DNA of 64,000 nt. Origin: SZUA-309 sp965230005 (GTDB lineage Bacteria > Pseudomonadota > Gammaproteobacteria > Pseudomonadales > Azotimanducaceae). The DNA is taken from positions 744,001 to 808,000 of the forward strand of contig OZ245934.1 of the NCBI GenBank assembly GCA_965230005.1, read 5' to 3'. Shown piece by piece: positions 1-8,119 of the stretch. Position 1 is the first letter of the stretch. Every line of letters begins with the position of its first letter. A program made the position numbers and the translations under genes. The notes beneath the pieces are model-generated. The model saw only the letters and a list, made by a program, of their open reading frames with translations. It made no database searches and was not told the DNA's origin.

Positions 1-1
1 C

Positions 2-637
2 CGGCAGCCTTTGCCCCTGCGCATGGTGGTCCTGAGAGACCCGGCCGGGAACCTCACACTCTATTCACCGCTCGGACTGGATCCAGGTACCACCGAAGCG
101 CTCGATGGCCTCGGCACGGTTCGAAGACTCATTGTCCCGAACCGCTTCCATACGCTCTTCGTTGGCACTGTTGCAGGCAGCTACCCGCAGGCGGAACTTC
201 TGTTCCCGACCTGGGACGCCGGCCTGCGGGCGCGGTTCGGCGATCGATCGAGTACCGTCAGAGCGGTCGCGAGTGTGGCACCCGGTCTCGAGGTGAGGGC
301 GGTTCGGCTGAGGGACGGACTCGATGAGCTGGTGCTCTATCACGACGCGAGCGAACTCCTTGCCGTGGGTGATCTGCTTTTCAACCTGCAGGTAAACCCG
401 CAACAGCTCAGCCCCGCGAGTCGGCTGATCCATCGTCTGAACGGGATCGGACAGCGTCCGGCGCTGTCCCGGCTGCAGCGGCTTCTGTTGCTCAAGGACC
501 GTGCAGAACTCGGAGGGTTCTACCGCTGGGCCCTGGGCAAACCCTTCTCCCAGATCAGCATGGCCCATGGTCAACTGATCGCGTCCGACGCCCGGGAGCA
601 CTTCTATCAGCTCTTCTCCCCCTATGGCCGTGGCTGA
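2..637 (+). CDS. DUF4336 family protein, 5' end cut by window edge
   Basis: The frame is open from the first bases of the window, so the true start probably lies upstream; a TTG at 11 is the first possible start inside the window. The visible 208 or so residues resemble DUF4336 proteins, a family with a metallo-beta-lactamase-like layout. They share the opening pattern of a short strand followed by LTLYSP, then IVPNRFHTLFVG, and later a DLLFNLQ strand. The function of the family is not established. A methyltransferase and an InaA-type kinase follow on the same strand, 36 bases downstream. Family assignment is from recalled sequence pattern and is moderate. Confidence 0.7.
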   Translation, partial: RQPLPLRMVVLRDPAGNLTLYSPLGLDPGTTEALDGLGTVRRLIVPNRFHTLFVGTVAGSYPQAELLFPTWDAGLRARFGDRSSTVRAVASVAPGLEVRAVRLRDGLDELVLYHDASELLAVGDLLFNLQVNPQQLSPASRLIHRLNGIGQRPALSRLQRLLLLKDRAELGGFYRWALGKPFSQISMAHGQLIASDAREHFYQLFSPYGRG

Positions 638-673
638 TCTCCTTGCGCTAGCATCGCGCGATCTTCAACCAGG

Positions 674-1339
674 TTGATTCTCTTGGAGTTCTCCAGCAAG
701 TACCACGAAACGGCCTTTCCGGCTGAGTACGCAGATAAACACGGCGCCAGCGTGTTCCGCCGCCTGAATGACCGGCGTGAACAGCAGCTGCTGCGCCAGT
801 GCCTGGCAGATCTCGGCGAGCTCGACAGCATTGCCGACATTGGCTGCGGCCCCGGTCGTTTCTGGCCGGTGATTACTGCTGCAACACCGCGACAGCATTA
901 CGCCCTGGACGTGAGCCATGGGATGCTCGCCTATGCGCGGCAGCGCCATCAGGACGCCTCCGGGGAGAAATTCCGCCTTGCCGCTGGCAGCGTACTGGCC
1001 TTGCCGTTCTGTGACGAGGCCTTTGACTGTGTTGTTTCCATGCGACTCCTGCACCACTTCGGCGAACGCGAAACGCGGCGACGCGCCATGGCCGAACTGG
1101 CCAGAATCGCCCGGCGCTACCTCGTCGTTTCTCTCTGGACTGACGGCAATTACAAGGCCTGGCGCCGGCAGCGTCTCGAGGCACGACGCGGTCGGCGCGG
1201 CTACCAGAACCGCTTCGTCGTGCCACAGCGTGCGCTCGCGGCCGACTTCGCCGCGAGTGGCCTCAAGGTCATCGATCACCGCGATCTCATTCCCGGTTAT
1301 TCGCAGTGGCGCTACTACGTCTGTGAGGTTGCGCGATGA
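674..1339 (+). CDS. class I SAM-dependent methyltransferase
   Basis: A 221-residue Rossmann-fold methyltransferase. Motif I (IADIGCGPGR, about residues 53-62) binds S-adenosylmethionine. An acidic DVS at about 78-80 follows strand 2, and the DCVVSMRLLHHF stretch is the usual motif IV/post-IV region. The start is a TTG at 674; a second TTG lies at 683, so the N-terminus is uncertain by a few residues. The stop overlaps the start of the next gene as ATGA, which implies translational coupling with the InaA-type kinase. The substrate is unknown; the neighbour suggests an envelope lipid or sugar, but that is inference. Confidence 0.85.
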   Translation: MILLEFSSKYHETAFPAEYADKHGASVFRRLNDRREQQLLRQCLADLGELDSIADIGCGPGRFWPVITAATPRQHYALDVSHGMLAYARQRHQDASGEKFRLAAGSVLALPFCDEAFDCVVSMRLLHHFGERETRRRAMAELARIARRYLVVSLWTDGNYKAWRRQRLEARRGRRGYQNRFVVPQRALAADFAASGLKVIDHRDLIPGYSQWRYYVCEVAR

Positions 1340-2169
1340 CGCAACCGGGCGCATCGCTCGAGTTTTCCTCACCAGCCTGGCAGGCGCGATTCAAAGCAGC
1401 AGGCCTCGACACGCTCGAGGCGTTATGGTCGCTCGAGGCTGAGGAAGTGGAGCCCGGCAACATGCGTCGGGGTGGGTGGAGCGCCGTCGTGCGCTTCGTC
1501 CTCGATGATGGCGGTGCCTTCTACCTGAAACGGCAGCAGGGTCATGGCTACCGGCAGTCGCACCCGCCCTTTGAACGCCGGCCGACGGTCGCCCGGGAGT
1601 GGGATGCGGTCCGTGAACTGAAGGCCGCGGAGATCGGTGTTGCCGAACCGGTTTGTCTGGGTGTCGATGGCGAGCGGGGGCTGCTCGTGTCCGTGGCCCT
1701 GGACGATTGGACGCCGCTCCCGGAAATGCTGCAGCGGCTCCTCGCCCTCAGTGATCAGCGGCGTCAACTCATTGAATGCCTCGCGCAGGATGTCCGTCGC
1801 ATTCACAACCTGGGTATCAGGCACAACTGTCTCTACGGACATCACATCCTCGTGCAGGAAGCACTCGGCAAAGGTGACGAGGAGCGCCCGTTCCGATATG
1901 CCTTCATCGACCTCGAAAAAGCTACCCCCACGCGACGCTGGGTGCGCGCTGCTATTGCGGACCTCAGCGCCCTGGATCGACACACGGACGATCTGAGCCA
2001 GCGGGACCGGCAGTGGTTCTGGGACAGCTACTTCTGCACAGAAGCGCTCCCCGAACGGCGACGTATCCTCAAGGTGCTGGCCCGCCGATCCGCCGATCGC
2101 GGCGTTGACCAATACATCCGCGACTGCCTGGCTGGTCGTCGCGGAACCAAGGCAGAGGGACCCGCCTGA
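1336..2169 (+). CDS. lipopolysaccharide kinase InaA family protein
   Basis: A 277-residue protein of the InaA/Kdo-kinase-like family, which has a protein-kinase fold and phosphorylates LPS core sugars in characterised members. Visible kinase landmarks are FYLKRQQ (beta-3 lysine, about residues 62-68), an HNLGIRHNCLYGHHIL catalytic-loop region and FIDLEKA as the DFG-equivalent metal site. No signal peptide or membrane segment is seen, which fits cytoplasmic action on the inner leaflet. It overlaps the methyltransferase stop by four bases. The exact sugar target cannot be told from sequence. Confidence 0.85.
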   Translation: MTQPGASLEFSSPAWQARFKAAGLDTLEALWSLEAEEVEPGNMRRGGWSAVVRFVLDDGGAFYLKRQQGHGYRQSHPPFERRPTVAREWDAVRELKAAEIGVAEPVCLGVDGERGLLVSVALDDWTPLPEMLQRLLALSDQRRQLIECLAQDVRRIHNLGIRHNCLYGHHILVQEALGKGDEERPFRYAFIDLEKATPTRRWVRAAIADLSALDRHTDDLSQRDRQWFWDSYFCTEALPERRRILKVLARRSADRGVDQYIRDCLAGRRGTKAEGPA

Positions 2170-2248
2170 TCGTCCGACCCACCCTGACTTGCACTGGCTG
2201 CGAGGCGCTGGAACAATCCCGCCCGCCCCGGACTGGACTCTGATCAAC

Positions 2249-3127
2249 ATGTTTTCTCTGCGGAATGACGGCCTCTTCTTCAACCACGCGCTCGCCATCG
2301 GGGTGGCGCTTCTGGCCGGCCTGGGAGGTGCCTCCCTGGCCCTTGCGGACCCGGGAGAAATCCGAGCCAGTGAGGTGCAGCGACCCCTTTACGCACGTCC
2401 GGCCACGACGACCCGGCGCTTCAACATGGACGCCTACGTAGAGGTCTTCGACGGACTGGATCTTCAGGAAGCCGTGGATCTCGAGGGTTGGACCGCCGGC
2501 CTGGACTTTACGCTGCCGCTAAACCCTTCCATGCAGCTGCGCTTCCTGCTGCCGGTCCGGACCGAGGCAGAGGGCGTGCTGGTGGATGGTGGCAACGACA
2601 TCGACATTGAAGGCTGGGGTGGCACGTTCCGCTTTGCGACGCTGGCTTTCGAGCACCAGTTGGTCGGCAGTGGCGGCGGCTCGAACCGGCTCGCCTACAT
2701 GGTTGGCGCCGGTGTGCGCACCGCCAATCTCGAAACCGATACGCCCGACCGCTACAACCATCAGGGCCGAAGCCTGCATCTGGGCATCCGCTATGACCGG
2801 ATCCTGGCCGGCGGTGGCGTGCTCATGCTGGATACGGAACTCAGATTCTATGAAGAGAGCGACGATCTGAATCCAGGTGATCTCATCGATGACCGATTCT
2901 TCTGGGGCACCATCAACGGGGCCTGGCTGCTGGCGCAGCGGGGCGCCTTGACGCCTGCAGTGGAAGTCACCGCGGCGCTGGGTGAGAACCGGACCGCTTT
3001 GTCCGTGGTGCCGGAACTCTACATCGCCGCCGGAGATGCGGTCGATCTGAAGTTTGGCGTGCCGATTGGAGTCACGGCAGATGCGCCGAACTGGGGCGCC
3101 CAGTTCCGGCTCACCGCCAACTTCTAG
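2249..3127 (+). CDS. outer-membrane beta-barrel protein of unknown function
   Basis: The frame is open from 2105, but ATG 2249 is chosen because it places a clear signal peptide at the N-terminus (charged MFSLRND, hydrophobic core, then ALA before DPGE, cleavage near residue 33). The mature part of about 260 residues is rich in alternating aromatic/hydrophobic strands and glycine turns (RLAYMVGAGVRT, LHLGIRYDRI, WGAQFRLTANF). It ends in phenylalanine, the usual C-terminal signal for BAM-dependent barrel insertion. I do not recognise a specific porin or transporter family. It lies 79 bases after the kinase gene and is convergent with the rhodanese gene. Confidence 0.75.
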   Translation: MFSLRNDGLFFNHALAIGVALLAGLGGASLALADPGEIRASEVQRPLYARPATTTRRFNMDAYVEVFDGLDLQEAVDLEGWTAGLDFTLPLNPSMQLRFLLPVRTEAEGVLVDGGNDIDIEGWGGTFRFATLAFEHQLVGSGGGSNRLAYMVGAGVRTANLETDTPDRYNHQGRSLHLGIRYDRILAGGGVLMLDTELRFYEESDDLNPGDLIDDRFFWGTINGAWLLAQRGALTPAVEVTAALGENRTALSVVPELYIAAGDAVDLKFGVPIGVTADAPNWGAQFRLTANF

Positions 3128-3137
3128 GCGTCGGGTC

Positions 3138-3539
3138 TCAGCCCTTCTTTTCTACGGTTTCGACCGGGTGGCCGGCATCAACCCAGGCCCGGAAGCCGCC
3201 GCCAATGTGGCTCACGTTGGGTAGACCCATGCGTTGCACCGTTTGTGTTGCCAGCGCCGAGCGCCAGCCGCTCTGGCAGTAGAAGACGAAACGTTTGCCC
3301 GAGCCGAACAGCTCTTTGTAGTAGGGGCTGTCGGGGTCGATCCAGAACTCGAGCATGCCCCGCGTTGCGTGGAAAGCGCCGGGCACCTTCCCCTCGCGGG
3401 TCAGCTCGCGGATGTCACGAATGTCGACGAACTGCACCCCATCGTCGTCCAGCAGCTCGGCCGCCGCCTCCGGGGTGAGGGTTTCGATTTCAGCTTCCGC
3501 TGCTTCCAGCAGAGCCTTGTAGCCGACTTTCAGTGCCAT
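3138..3539 (-). CDS. rhodanese-like domain protein
   Basis: A single-domain rhodanese of 133 residues. The active-site loop CQSGWRS (residues 88-94) carries the catalytic Cys88 that forms the persulfide. The DIRDIRE motif near residue 39 and the IGGGFRAW motif near the C-terminus are typical of the family. No signal peptide is present, so it should be cytoplasmic. The physiological sulfur acceptor is unknown. It is convergent with the barrel gene (10-base gap) and its upstream region is an AT-rich intergenic stretch shared with a small gene on the other strand. Confidence 0.88.
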   Translation of the reverse strand: MALKVGYKALLEAAEAEIETLTPEAAAELLDDDGVQFVDIRDIRELTREGKVPGAFHATRGMLEFWIDPDSPYYKELFGSGKRFVFYCQSGWRSALATQTVQRMGLPNVSHIGGGFRAWVDAGHPVETVEKKG

Positions 3540-3705
3540 GCAGGGTCTCCCTTCTTTGCTGTGTTTACCTTCGCTGCCTCTGCATCGATGTTCGAGCAGG
3601 ACCTCAGTTATAGCGGTGAATGCTGCGCCAGGCCAGAGCTCCCCCTGGGCGGCACTTTGGACGCATCTTCGGCAGCTGGCGGTTCAGACGCCCGATCGCA
3701 TCATT

Positions 3706-3760
3706 CATCATAAAAAATTATATAAAACAATAATATATGACGTTTTTATAGAATCTTTTC
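3706..3760. promoter_or_regulatory. AT-rich island, likely promoter/UP region
   Basis: Within the 281-base gap between the rhodanese start and the 65-residue small gene, about 55 bases are almost pure A/T (tracts such as TATAAAACAATAATATATGA) in an otherwise GC-rich window. Such islands usually mark promoters with UP elements or binding sites for nucleoid proteins. It lies 60 bases before the small gene. I cannot pick one clear -35/-10 pair because several overlap. Confidence 0.4.
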
Positions 3761-3820
3761 GAATTGGCACGAAACCTGATGACATCCTCTCTGAGTGACA
3801 ATCAATCAGGAGAGGGCGCC

Positions 3821-4018
3821 ATGAACAGCCCGGTGACCCGCACCTATCCCGAACAGTTCGAGACCACGCCAGATCTGCTCCACGTGGTCATTCCCCGGGG
3901 CGAGATCATCGCCGAGATGACCCTGCGTGGCGAAGACGACACCCTGAATGATGTCTGTCTTGCTGTTGCCGTGGTGGCCGATGCCGTCGGCCTCGCAATG
4001 GCTCAGCGGGACCGCTGA
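3821..4018 (+). CDS. small hypothetical protein (65 aa)
   Basis: ATG 3821 is preceded by AGGAGAG at about 3808-3814, a strong ribosome binding site with good spacing; an upstream in-frame start at 3764 has no such site. The 65-residue product begins MNSPVTRTYPEQFETTPD and has a central VVIPRGEIIAEMTLRGEDD stretch, then a hydrophobic alanine/valine helix near the end (LAVAVVADAVGLAMAQ). I recognise no family. It stands alone behind an AT-rich promoter-like region and is convergent with the enoyl-CoA hydratase gene. Confidence 0.6.
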   Translation: MNSPVTRTYPEQFETTPDLLHVVIPRGEIIAEMTLRGEDDTLNDVCLAVAVVADAVGLAMAQRDR

Positions 4019-4042
4019 GTCGTCGCTGACGGGCCTGACCGA

Positions 4043-4813
4043 TTAACGGCCCTGCCAGTTCGGAGGGCGTTTCTCCGCGAAGGCTTTCGGGCCTTCGATG
4101 AAGTCTTCACTGGTGGTCATGGCCTTCACGGAATCGTACTTGCGGGTCATGGACTCCTCGAGGGAACCCATGGACAGCGATTGATACACCACGTCCTTGC
4201 TTGCACGGATGGAGAGCGGCGCGCAGGCGAGAATCTGATCCACCCAGCCCTGCGTTGCACTCATGAGTTCTTCGTGCGGCACCACGTCATTCACGAAACC
4301 GAGGTCCTTGCCTTCCGCGGCAGTCACGTGGCGGCCCGTGAGAATCATACCCAGGGCCCGTTTCGATCCGATCTGTCGCGGCAGGCGGTTGAGGCCACCG
4401 GCCAGGGCGGCAAGACCGACTTTGGGCTCCGGCAGTGCGAACACGGCTTTCTCCGAGGCGATGATCAGATCGCAGGCCAGGGCGATTTCAAAGCCGCCTC
4501 CCATGGCGACGCCGTTCACGGCGGCGATCACCGGTTTCGTCAGGTCAAAGCGTGACGTCAAACCGGCGAAGCCGCGGGGCATCGGCACCCGCTCGCCACC
4601 TTCGGCCTGATAGCGAAGGTCGTTGCCGGCACTGAAGCCCCGGCCGGAGCCGGTGATGACTGCCACCCAGAGGTCGTCATCCGCGGCAAACTCGTCGAAG
4701 ACCTCACCGAGTTCCGCATTGGCTGGTGGGTGCAGGGCATTCAGGCGGTCGGGACGATTCAGGGTCACCGTCATCACATGGTTCTGTTTGTCGACCAGGC
4801 AGTACTCGGTCAT
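4043..4813 (-). CDS. enoyl-CoA hydratase/isomerase family protein (crotonase)
   Basis: The start is set at ATG 4813 (MTEYCLVDKQ), which gives 256 residues, the usual crotonase length; the open frame continues upstream without homology. The oxyanion-hole segments are visible: GSGRGFSAGNDL (about 56-66) and NGVAMGGGFE (100-109). Acidic residues Glu109 and Glu129 sit at the two catalytic positions used by hydratases. The protein should hydrate or isomerise an acyl-CoA in the cytoplasm; chain-length preference cannot be told. It is followed upstream on the same strand by a histidine phosphatase gene with a 46-base gap. Confidence 0.87.
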   Translation of the reverse strand: MTEYCLVDKQNHVMTVTLNRPDRLNALHPPANAELGEVFDEFAADDDLWVAVITGSGRGFSAGNDLRYQAEGGERVPMPRGFAGLTSRFDLTKPVIAAVNGVAMGGGFEIALACDLIIASEKAVFALPEPKVGLAALAGGLNRLPRQIGSKRALGMILTGRHVTAAEGKDLGFVNDVVPHEELMSATQGWVDQILACAPLSIRASKDVVYQSLSMGSLEESMTRKYDSVKAMTTSEDFIEGPKAFAEKRPPNWQGR

Positions 4814-4859
4814 GGCTCTCTCCCTCAAAAAAACGGAAACCGGCGCTTGCGATGCCGGC

Positions 4860-5462
4860 CTACAGATGCTGCGTTGAATTGAAGAAGTTAACGTAGGGCG
4901 CTGGAGAAAGCACCAGCTCGGTGAGGCTGCAGTTCGAAAAGTGGTAGTCCACCCAGCGCGCCGGATCTTCATGGAGCAGGACGCCGAAGGCGACTGCCAG
5001 CGCGGCGCCATGACCGACCACGAGGACGCGGTCTCCCTGGTCGTGTTCCGCCGCGATGGTACCGATCGCGGCCTTCAGGCGCTCGGCAACGGCCGCCAGC
5101 GATTCCCCACCCGGAGGTTCGAAGGTGGGATCGCTGCTGGCGCGGGCAACAAAGTCGTGGGCTTCCGCAAGATCTCTGAACCGCATGTTTTCCCAATCGC
5201 CGATGGCGTACTCCCGGAGACCATCGAGCACGATGGGTTCATGGCCGGTGAGCTCAGCCACGGCTTCGGCCGTTCGCCGACACCGATCCAGGGGGCTGGT
5301 ATAGATGGCCGTCAGCGGTTGATGGTTCGAAGCAACGTGGCGGGCCGTTCGCCTGGCCTGGCGCCGACCCCGCCAGGTGAGCGGGCTGTTGGTCGAGCCG
5401 TGCCAGCGGCCCTCGCGATTGGCTCGGATCTGACCGTGTCGGAGCAGGAGAAGTGACGTCAT
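4860..5462 (-). CDS. histidine phosphatase family protein (phosphoglycerate mutase-like)
   Basis: A 200-residue member of the branch-1 histidine phosphatase superfamily. LLRHGQ near the N-terminus supplies the phospho-accepting His9 in the RHG motif. Arg60 follows the TSPLDR segment, the acidic LREYAIGDWE segment carries the general acid, and VVGHGAAL supplies the second histidine (His151). The short length and R-rich N-terminus resemble CobC/GpmB-like phosphatases, but the substrate is unknown. It shares its strand with the crotonase gene and is divergent from apbE. Confidence 0.85.
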   Translation of the reverse strand: MTSLLLLRHGQIRANREGRWHGSTNSPLTWRGRRQARRTARHVASNHQPLTAIYTSPLDRCRRTAEAVAELTGHEPIVLDGLREYAIGDWENMRFRDLAEAHDFVARASSDPTFEPPGGESLAAVAERLKAAIGTIAAEHDQGDRVLVVGHGAALAVAFGVLLHEDPARWVDYHFSNCSLTELVLSPAPYVNFFNSTQHL

Positions 5463-5528
5463 TGCAGGTATTCTGCGCGACGATTCGGGCGGCGTGCCAG
5501 TGCCGCGGGTGAAGAACAGGCGGAGCTC

Positions 5529-6641
5529 ATGGAGACAGTAGTCGGACTGACGTCAGCCACAACGGGATCGGGAGACAGTCCCCGTGCTGTCCGCATTCGG
5601 CCGCGAGCACGCTGCGCGACCCTGGCGCTGGTCGGTATGCTTCTGTGTATTGCGGGCTGCGGCACGGACCGGGCCTACGTCCGCTTCGATGGGCCGACCA
5701 TGGGCACCTACTATCAGGTGACCGCATTCTGTCCTGGCCAGGGTGTCGAGCCGCTGAACCGGGCCGTCGAGGCCGTGCTTTTTGCGGTAAACACCGAGAT
5801 GTCTACCTACGATCCGGCTTCGGAGCTGTCGCGGTTCAACGCGGCAGAAGCTGAGGTCTGGTTTCCCGTGTCGGACGCGCTCGTCGAGGTAGTTACTGCG
5901 GCAGCAGCGCTCGCCGAGTTGAGCCACGGCGCCTTTGACGTGACTGTCGCACCTCTGGTGAACCTCTGGGGCTTCGGTCCCGCGGGTACTCCGGCTGCGG
6001 CACCCACTGACGAAGCCATCACGCAGGCGCTCGCGCAGACCGGCTGGGAGGCGCTCGAAACCCAGGCGGCACCGGCCGCGCTGCGGAAGGACCGGTCGCT
6101 CACCGTTGATCTCTCCGCGATCGCCAAGGGCCACGGCGTCGATCGCGTGGCCGCCGGCCTGGTGGCGCTCGGCTGTGCCGATCTGCTCGTGGACATTGGC
6201 GGAGAAGTTTTTGGCCAGGGCCTCGGACCCGGTGGTCGTCCCTGGCGCGTCGGCGTCGAGGTCCCGGATCCGGCATCGGCGGGGACCGTGCAGCGGGTGC
6301 TCAGCATCGATGGACACGCCGTGGCAACCTCCGGTGACTATCGAAACTTCATCGAATACGAGTCGGGGCGGGTCTCGCATACCATCGATCCGCGCACCGG
6401 GAGGCCGGTAACCCACGACCTGGCCTCGGTTACCGTCGTCCACGCGTCTGCCATGTGGGCCGATGGTCTGGCGACGGCGCTGAACGTGCTCGGGCTGGAG
6501 GAGGGGCTCGCCCTGGCAGAGGCGGAAGGCCTGGCGGCACTCTTCGTCGTTCGCCGGGAACCTGCAGCGGAGGCGGGCGCGTTGACCTTCGAAGAACGCT
6601 ATACTTCCGCTATGCAGAATTACCTGGAACCCCCCCGATGA
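5529..6641 (+). CDS. apbE: FAD:protein FMN transferase ApbE (lipoprotein)
   Basis: A 370-residue ApbE family flavin transferase, which attaches FMN through a phosphoester bond to threonine in NqrB/NqrC/RnfG-type subunits. A lipoprotein signal ends in the lipobox IAGC with Cys44. Family motifs follow in order: GPTMGTYYQV, FDVTVAPLVNLWGFGP, AIAKGHGVDRVA, LVDIGGEV, SGDYRNF, and SHTIDPRTGRPV with the metal-binding region. ATG 5529 is used because it leaves a positively charged stretch before the hydrophobic core. The stop overlaps the nqrM start (ATGA), which indicates coupling and points to service of a Na+-NQR complex encoded elsewhere. Confidence 0.93.
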   Translation: METVVGLTSATTGSGDSPRAVRIRPRARCATLALVGMLLCIAGCGTDRAYVRFDGPTMGTYYQVTAFCPGQGVEPLNRAVEAVLFAVNTEMSTYDPASELSRFNAAEAEVWFPVSDALVEVVTAAAALAELSHGAFDVTVAPLVNLWGFGPAGTPAAAPTDEAITQALAQTGWEALETQAAPAALRKDRSLTVDLSAIAKGHGVDRVAAGLVALGCADLLVDIGGEVFGQGLGPGGRPWRVGVEVPDPASAGTVQRVLSIDGHAVATSGDYRNFIEYESGRVSHTIDPRTGRPVTHDLASVTVVHASAMWADGLATALNVLGLEEGLALAEAEGLAALFVVRREPAAEAGALTFEERYTSAMQNYLEPPR

Positions 6642-6874
6642 CCACGGCCCTGCTGGCCTTCTTTTTTATGCTCCTGCTTGTCGGCGCCATGGCCGTCGGC
6701 GTTCTGTTCGGGCGCAAACCCATCAGCGGCAGCTGCGGTGGTATGAAAGCGCTTGGGATGGATGTGTCCTGCGAGATCTGCGGCGGCGACCCGGATGCCT
6801 GCGAGAGCAGCAGAGCGTCCCGGCTGCCCGCTAGTGCCCGGCAATTGTTCTACCGAGCTGACGACCAGCCCTAA
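6638..6874 (+). CDS. nqrM: (Na+)-NQR maturation protein NqrM
   Basis: A 78-residue protein with an N-terminal membrane helix (LLAFFFMLLLVGAMAVGVLF) followed by the cysteine pattern SCGG, SCEICGG and DAC that marks NqrM. In Vibrio, NqrM is needed to mature the Na+-translocating NADH:quinone oxidoreductase, probably by delivering iron to its Cys-ligated site. It overlaps the apbE stop by four bases, and the apbE-nqrM pair is normally found after nqrF. Here no nqrABCDEF genes precede it within the window, so they should lie elsewhere on the chromosome. Confidence 0.9.
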   Translation: MTTALLAFFFMLLLVGAMAVGVLFGRKPISGSCGGMKALGMDVSCEICGGDPDACESSRASRLPASARQLFYRADDQP

Positions 6875-6892
6875 GCCGGCTGTCGCCTGACC

Positions 6893-8119
6893 GTGACCCG
6901 CGCTGTTTCCCTCGATCTCGGCTGGCGCTATGCGTTGTCGAGACGGAGCGCCATTTCCTTCATCAGCGTAATTGCCGTTGCCGGCCTGGCACTCAGCGTT
7001 GCCGTGCTCGTGGTGGTGGTGAGCGTGATCAACGGCATGGAACGGGAACTCGAGAACAGGGTGTTCGGCATGCTGCCGCACCTGACGCTCTACGCCCGGG
7101 AGCCGTTGCCGATAGACGACAAGGAACAGGCGTCCCTGGAAGCGCTGCCCGGTGTGGCGGGTGTGGCGCCGCTTGTTCAACAGGCAGGTCTTGCTGCCGT
7201 GGAGGACCGGGTCACGGGGGTGTTGATCACCGGCATCGATGCGGACTACGGCACCGTCTCCGATTATGCGAAGTATCTCGTGGCCGGCGAAGCGGGACTC
7301 GAGGCGGGGTCCTTCGAAGTGCTCCTCGGTGCAGGCGTTGCCAGGGCGCTCGACGTTGATGTCGGCGATCGCGTGAGCCTCGTGCTCCCCAGCGCCACGG
7401 TAACGCCCGCCGGTCTCTTTCCCCGACAGAAGCGCTTTACGGTCCGCGGTATCGTGCGCTCTCAGTCAGAGATCGACGCGCGCGCGGCCTATGTCCACGG
7501 AGCAGATGCCCGGCGGCTGATGCGTCTGGGTAATCGTATTCAGGGTTACCAGCTTCGGGCGGAGGATCTTTTTGCCGCCGACACGATTGCTGCCGCGGCG
7601 GCCATGGCCCTGGGACCGGATCGCGTGTTCCCGCGCAGCTGGATGCGCACCCACGGCAATCTCTATCACGCGATCGGAGTTCAGAAAACGACCATGTTTG
7701 TGCTGCTTTCCTTTCTCATCGCGGTGGCGGCGTTCAATCTCGTGTCAACGCTGGTCATGGTCGTCGATCAGCGGCGCAGCGATGTTGCAATCCTGCGAAC
7801 ACTGGGCAGCGACAGTGGGACGGTGGTCTGGGCTTTCCTGCTGCTGGGTACGACGCTGGGTCTCATCGGGATTCTCGGTGGCCTGCTCGGGGGCGTGTTG
7901 ATCGCGGTAAGTCTTCCCGGTTTCTACGCCTGGGTGACGGACACCTTCAGTCTCGACCTCATGAGTCAGTACTTCGTCAGCTATCTGCCCGTGGAGATCC
8001 GCTTCACGGATCTCTGGGGGATTGCGTTGACCGCGCTGTTACTGGCCATGGCCAGCACTTTTTATCCGGCCTGGCGCGCAGCGCGGCTGCGGCCTTCGGA
8101 AGTGCTGGCGCATGAGTGA
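6893..8119 (+). CDS. lolC: lipoprotein-releasing ABC transporter permease LolC/E family
   Basis: A 408-residue inner-membrane permease of the LolCDE complex, which extracts lipoproteins from the inner membrane and passes them to LolA. It has an N-terminal membrane helix (ISVIAVAGLALSVAVLVVVV), the family motif VSVINGMERELENR, a large periplasmic MacB-like domain, and three C-terminal helices beginning at about residue 265. The start is GTG 6893. It overlaps lolD by 8 bases and is the first of three coupled genes. Assignment as LolC rather than LolE rests on its position before lolD. Confidence 0.93.
   Translation: MTRAVSLDLGWRYALSRRSAISFISVIAVAGLALSVAVLVVVVSVINGMERELENRVFGMLPHLTLYAREPLPIDDKEQASLEALPGVAGVAPLVQQAGLAAVEDRVTGVLITGIDADYGTVSDYAKYLVAGEAGLEAGSFEVLLGAGVARALDVDVGDRVSLVLPSATVTPAGLFPRQKRFTVRGIVRSQSEIDARAAYVHGADARRLMRLGNRIQGYQLRAEDLFAADTIAAAAAMALGPDRVFPRSWMRTHGNLYHAIGVQKTTMFVLLSFLIAVAAFNLVSTLVMVVDQRRSDVAILRTLGSDSGTVVWAFLLLGTTLGLIGILGGLLGGVLIAVSLPGFYAWVTDTFSLDLMSQYFVSYLPVEIRFTDLWGIALTALLLAMASTFYPAWRAARLRPSEVLAHE

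Noticed and set aside
3765..3780. Possible sigma-54 promoter (TGGCACG) before the small gene
   Set aside because: The -24 part fits, but the -12 part reads CTGA instead of TTGC and lacks the invariant C.
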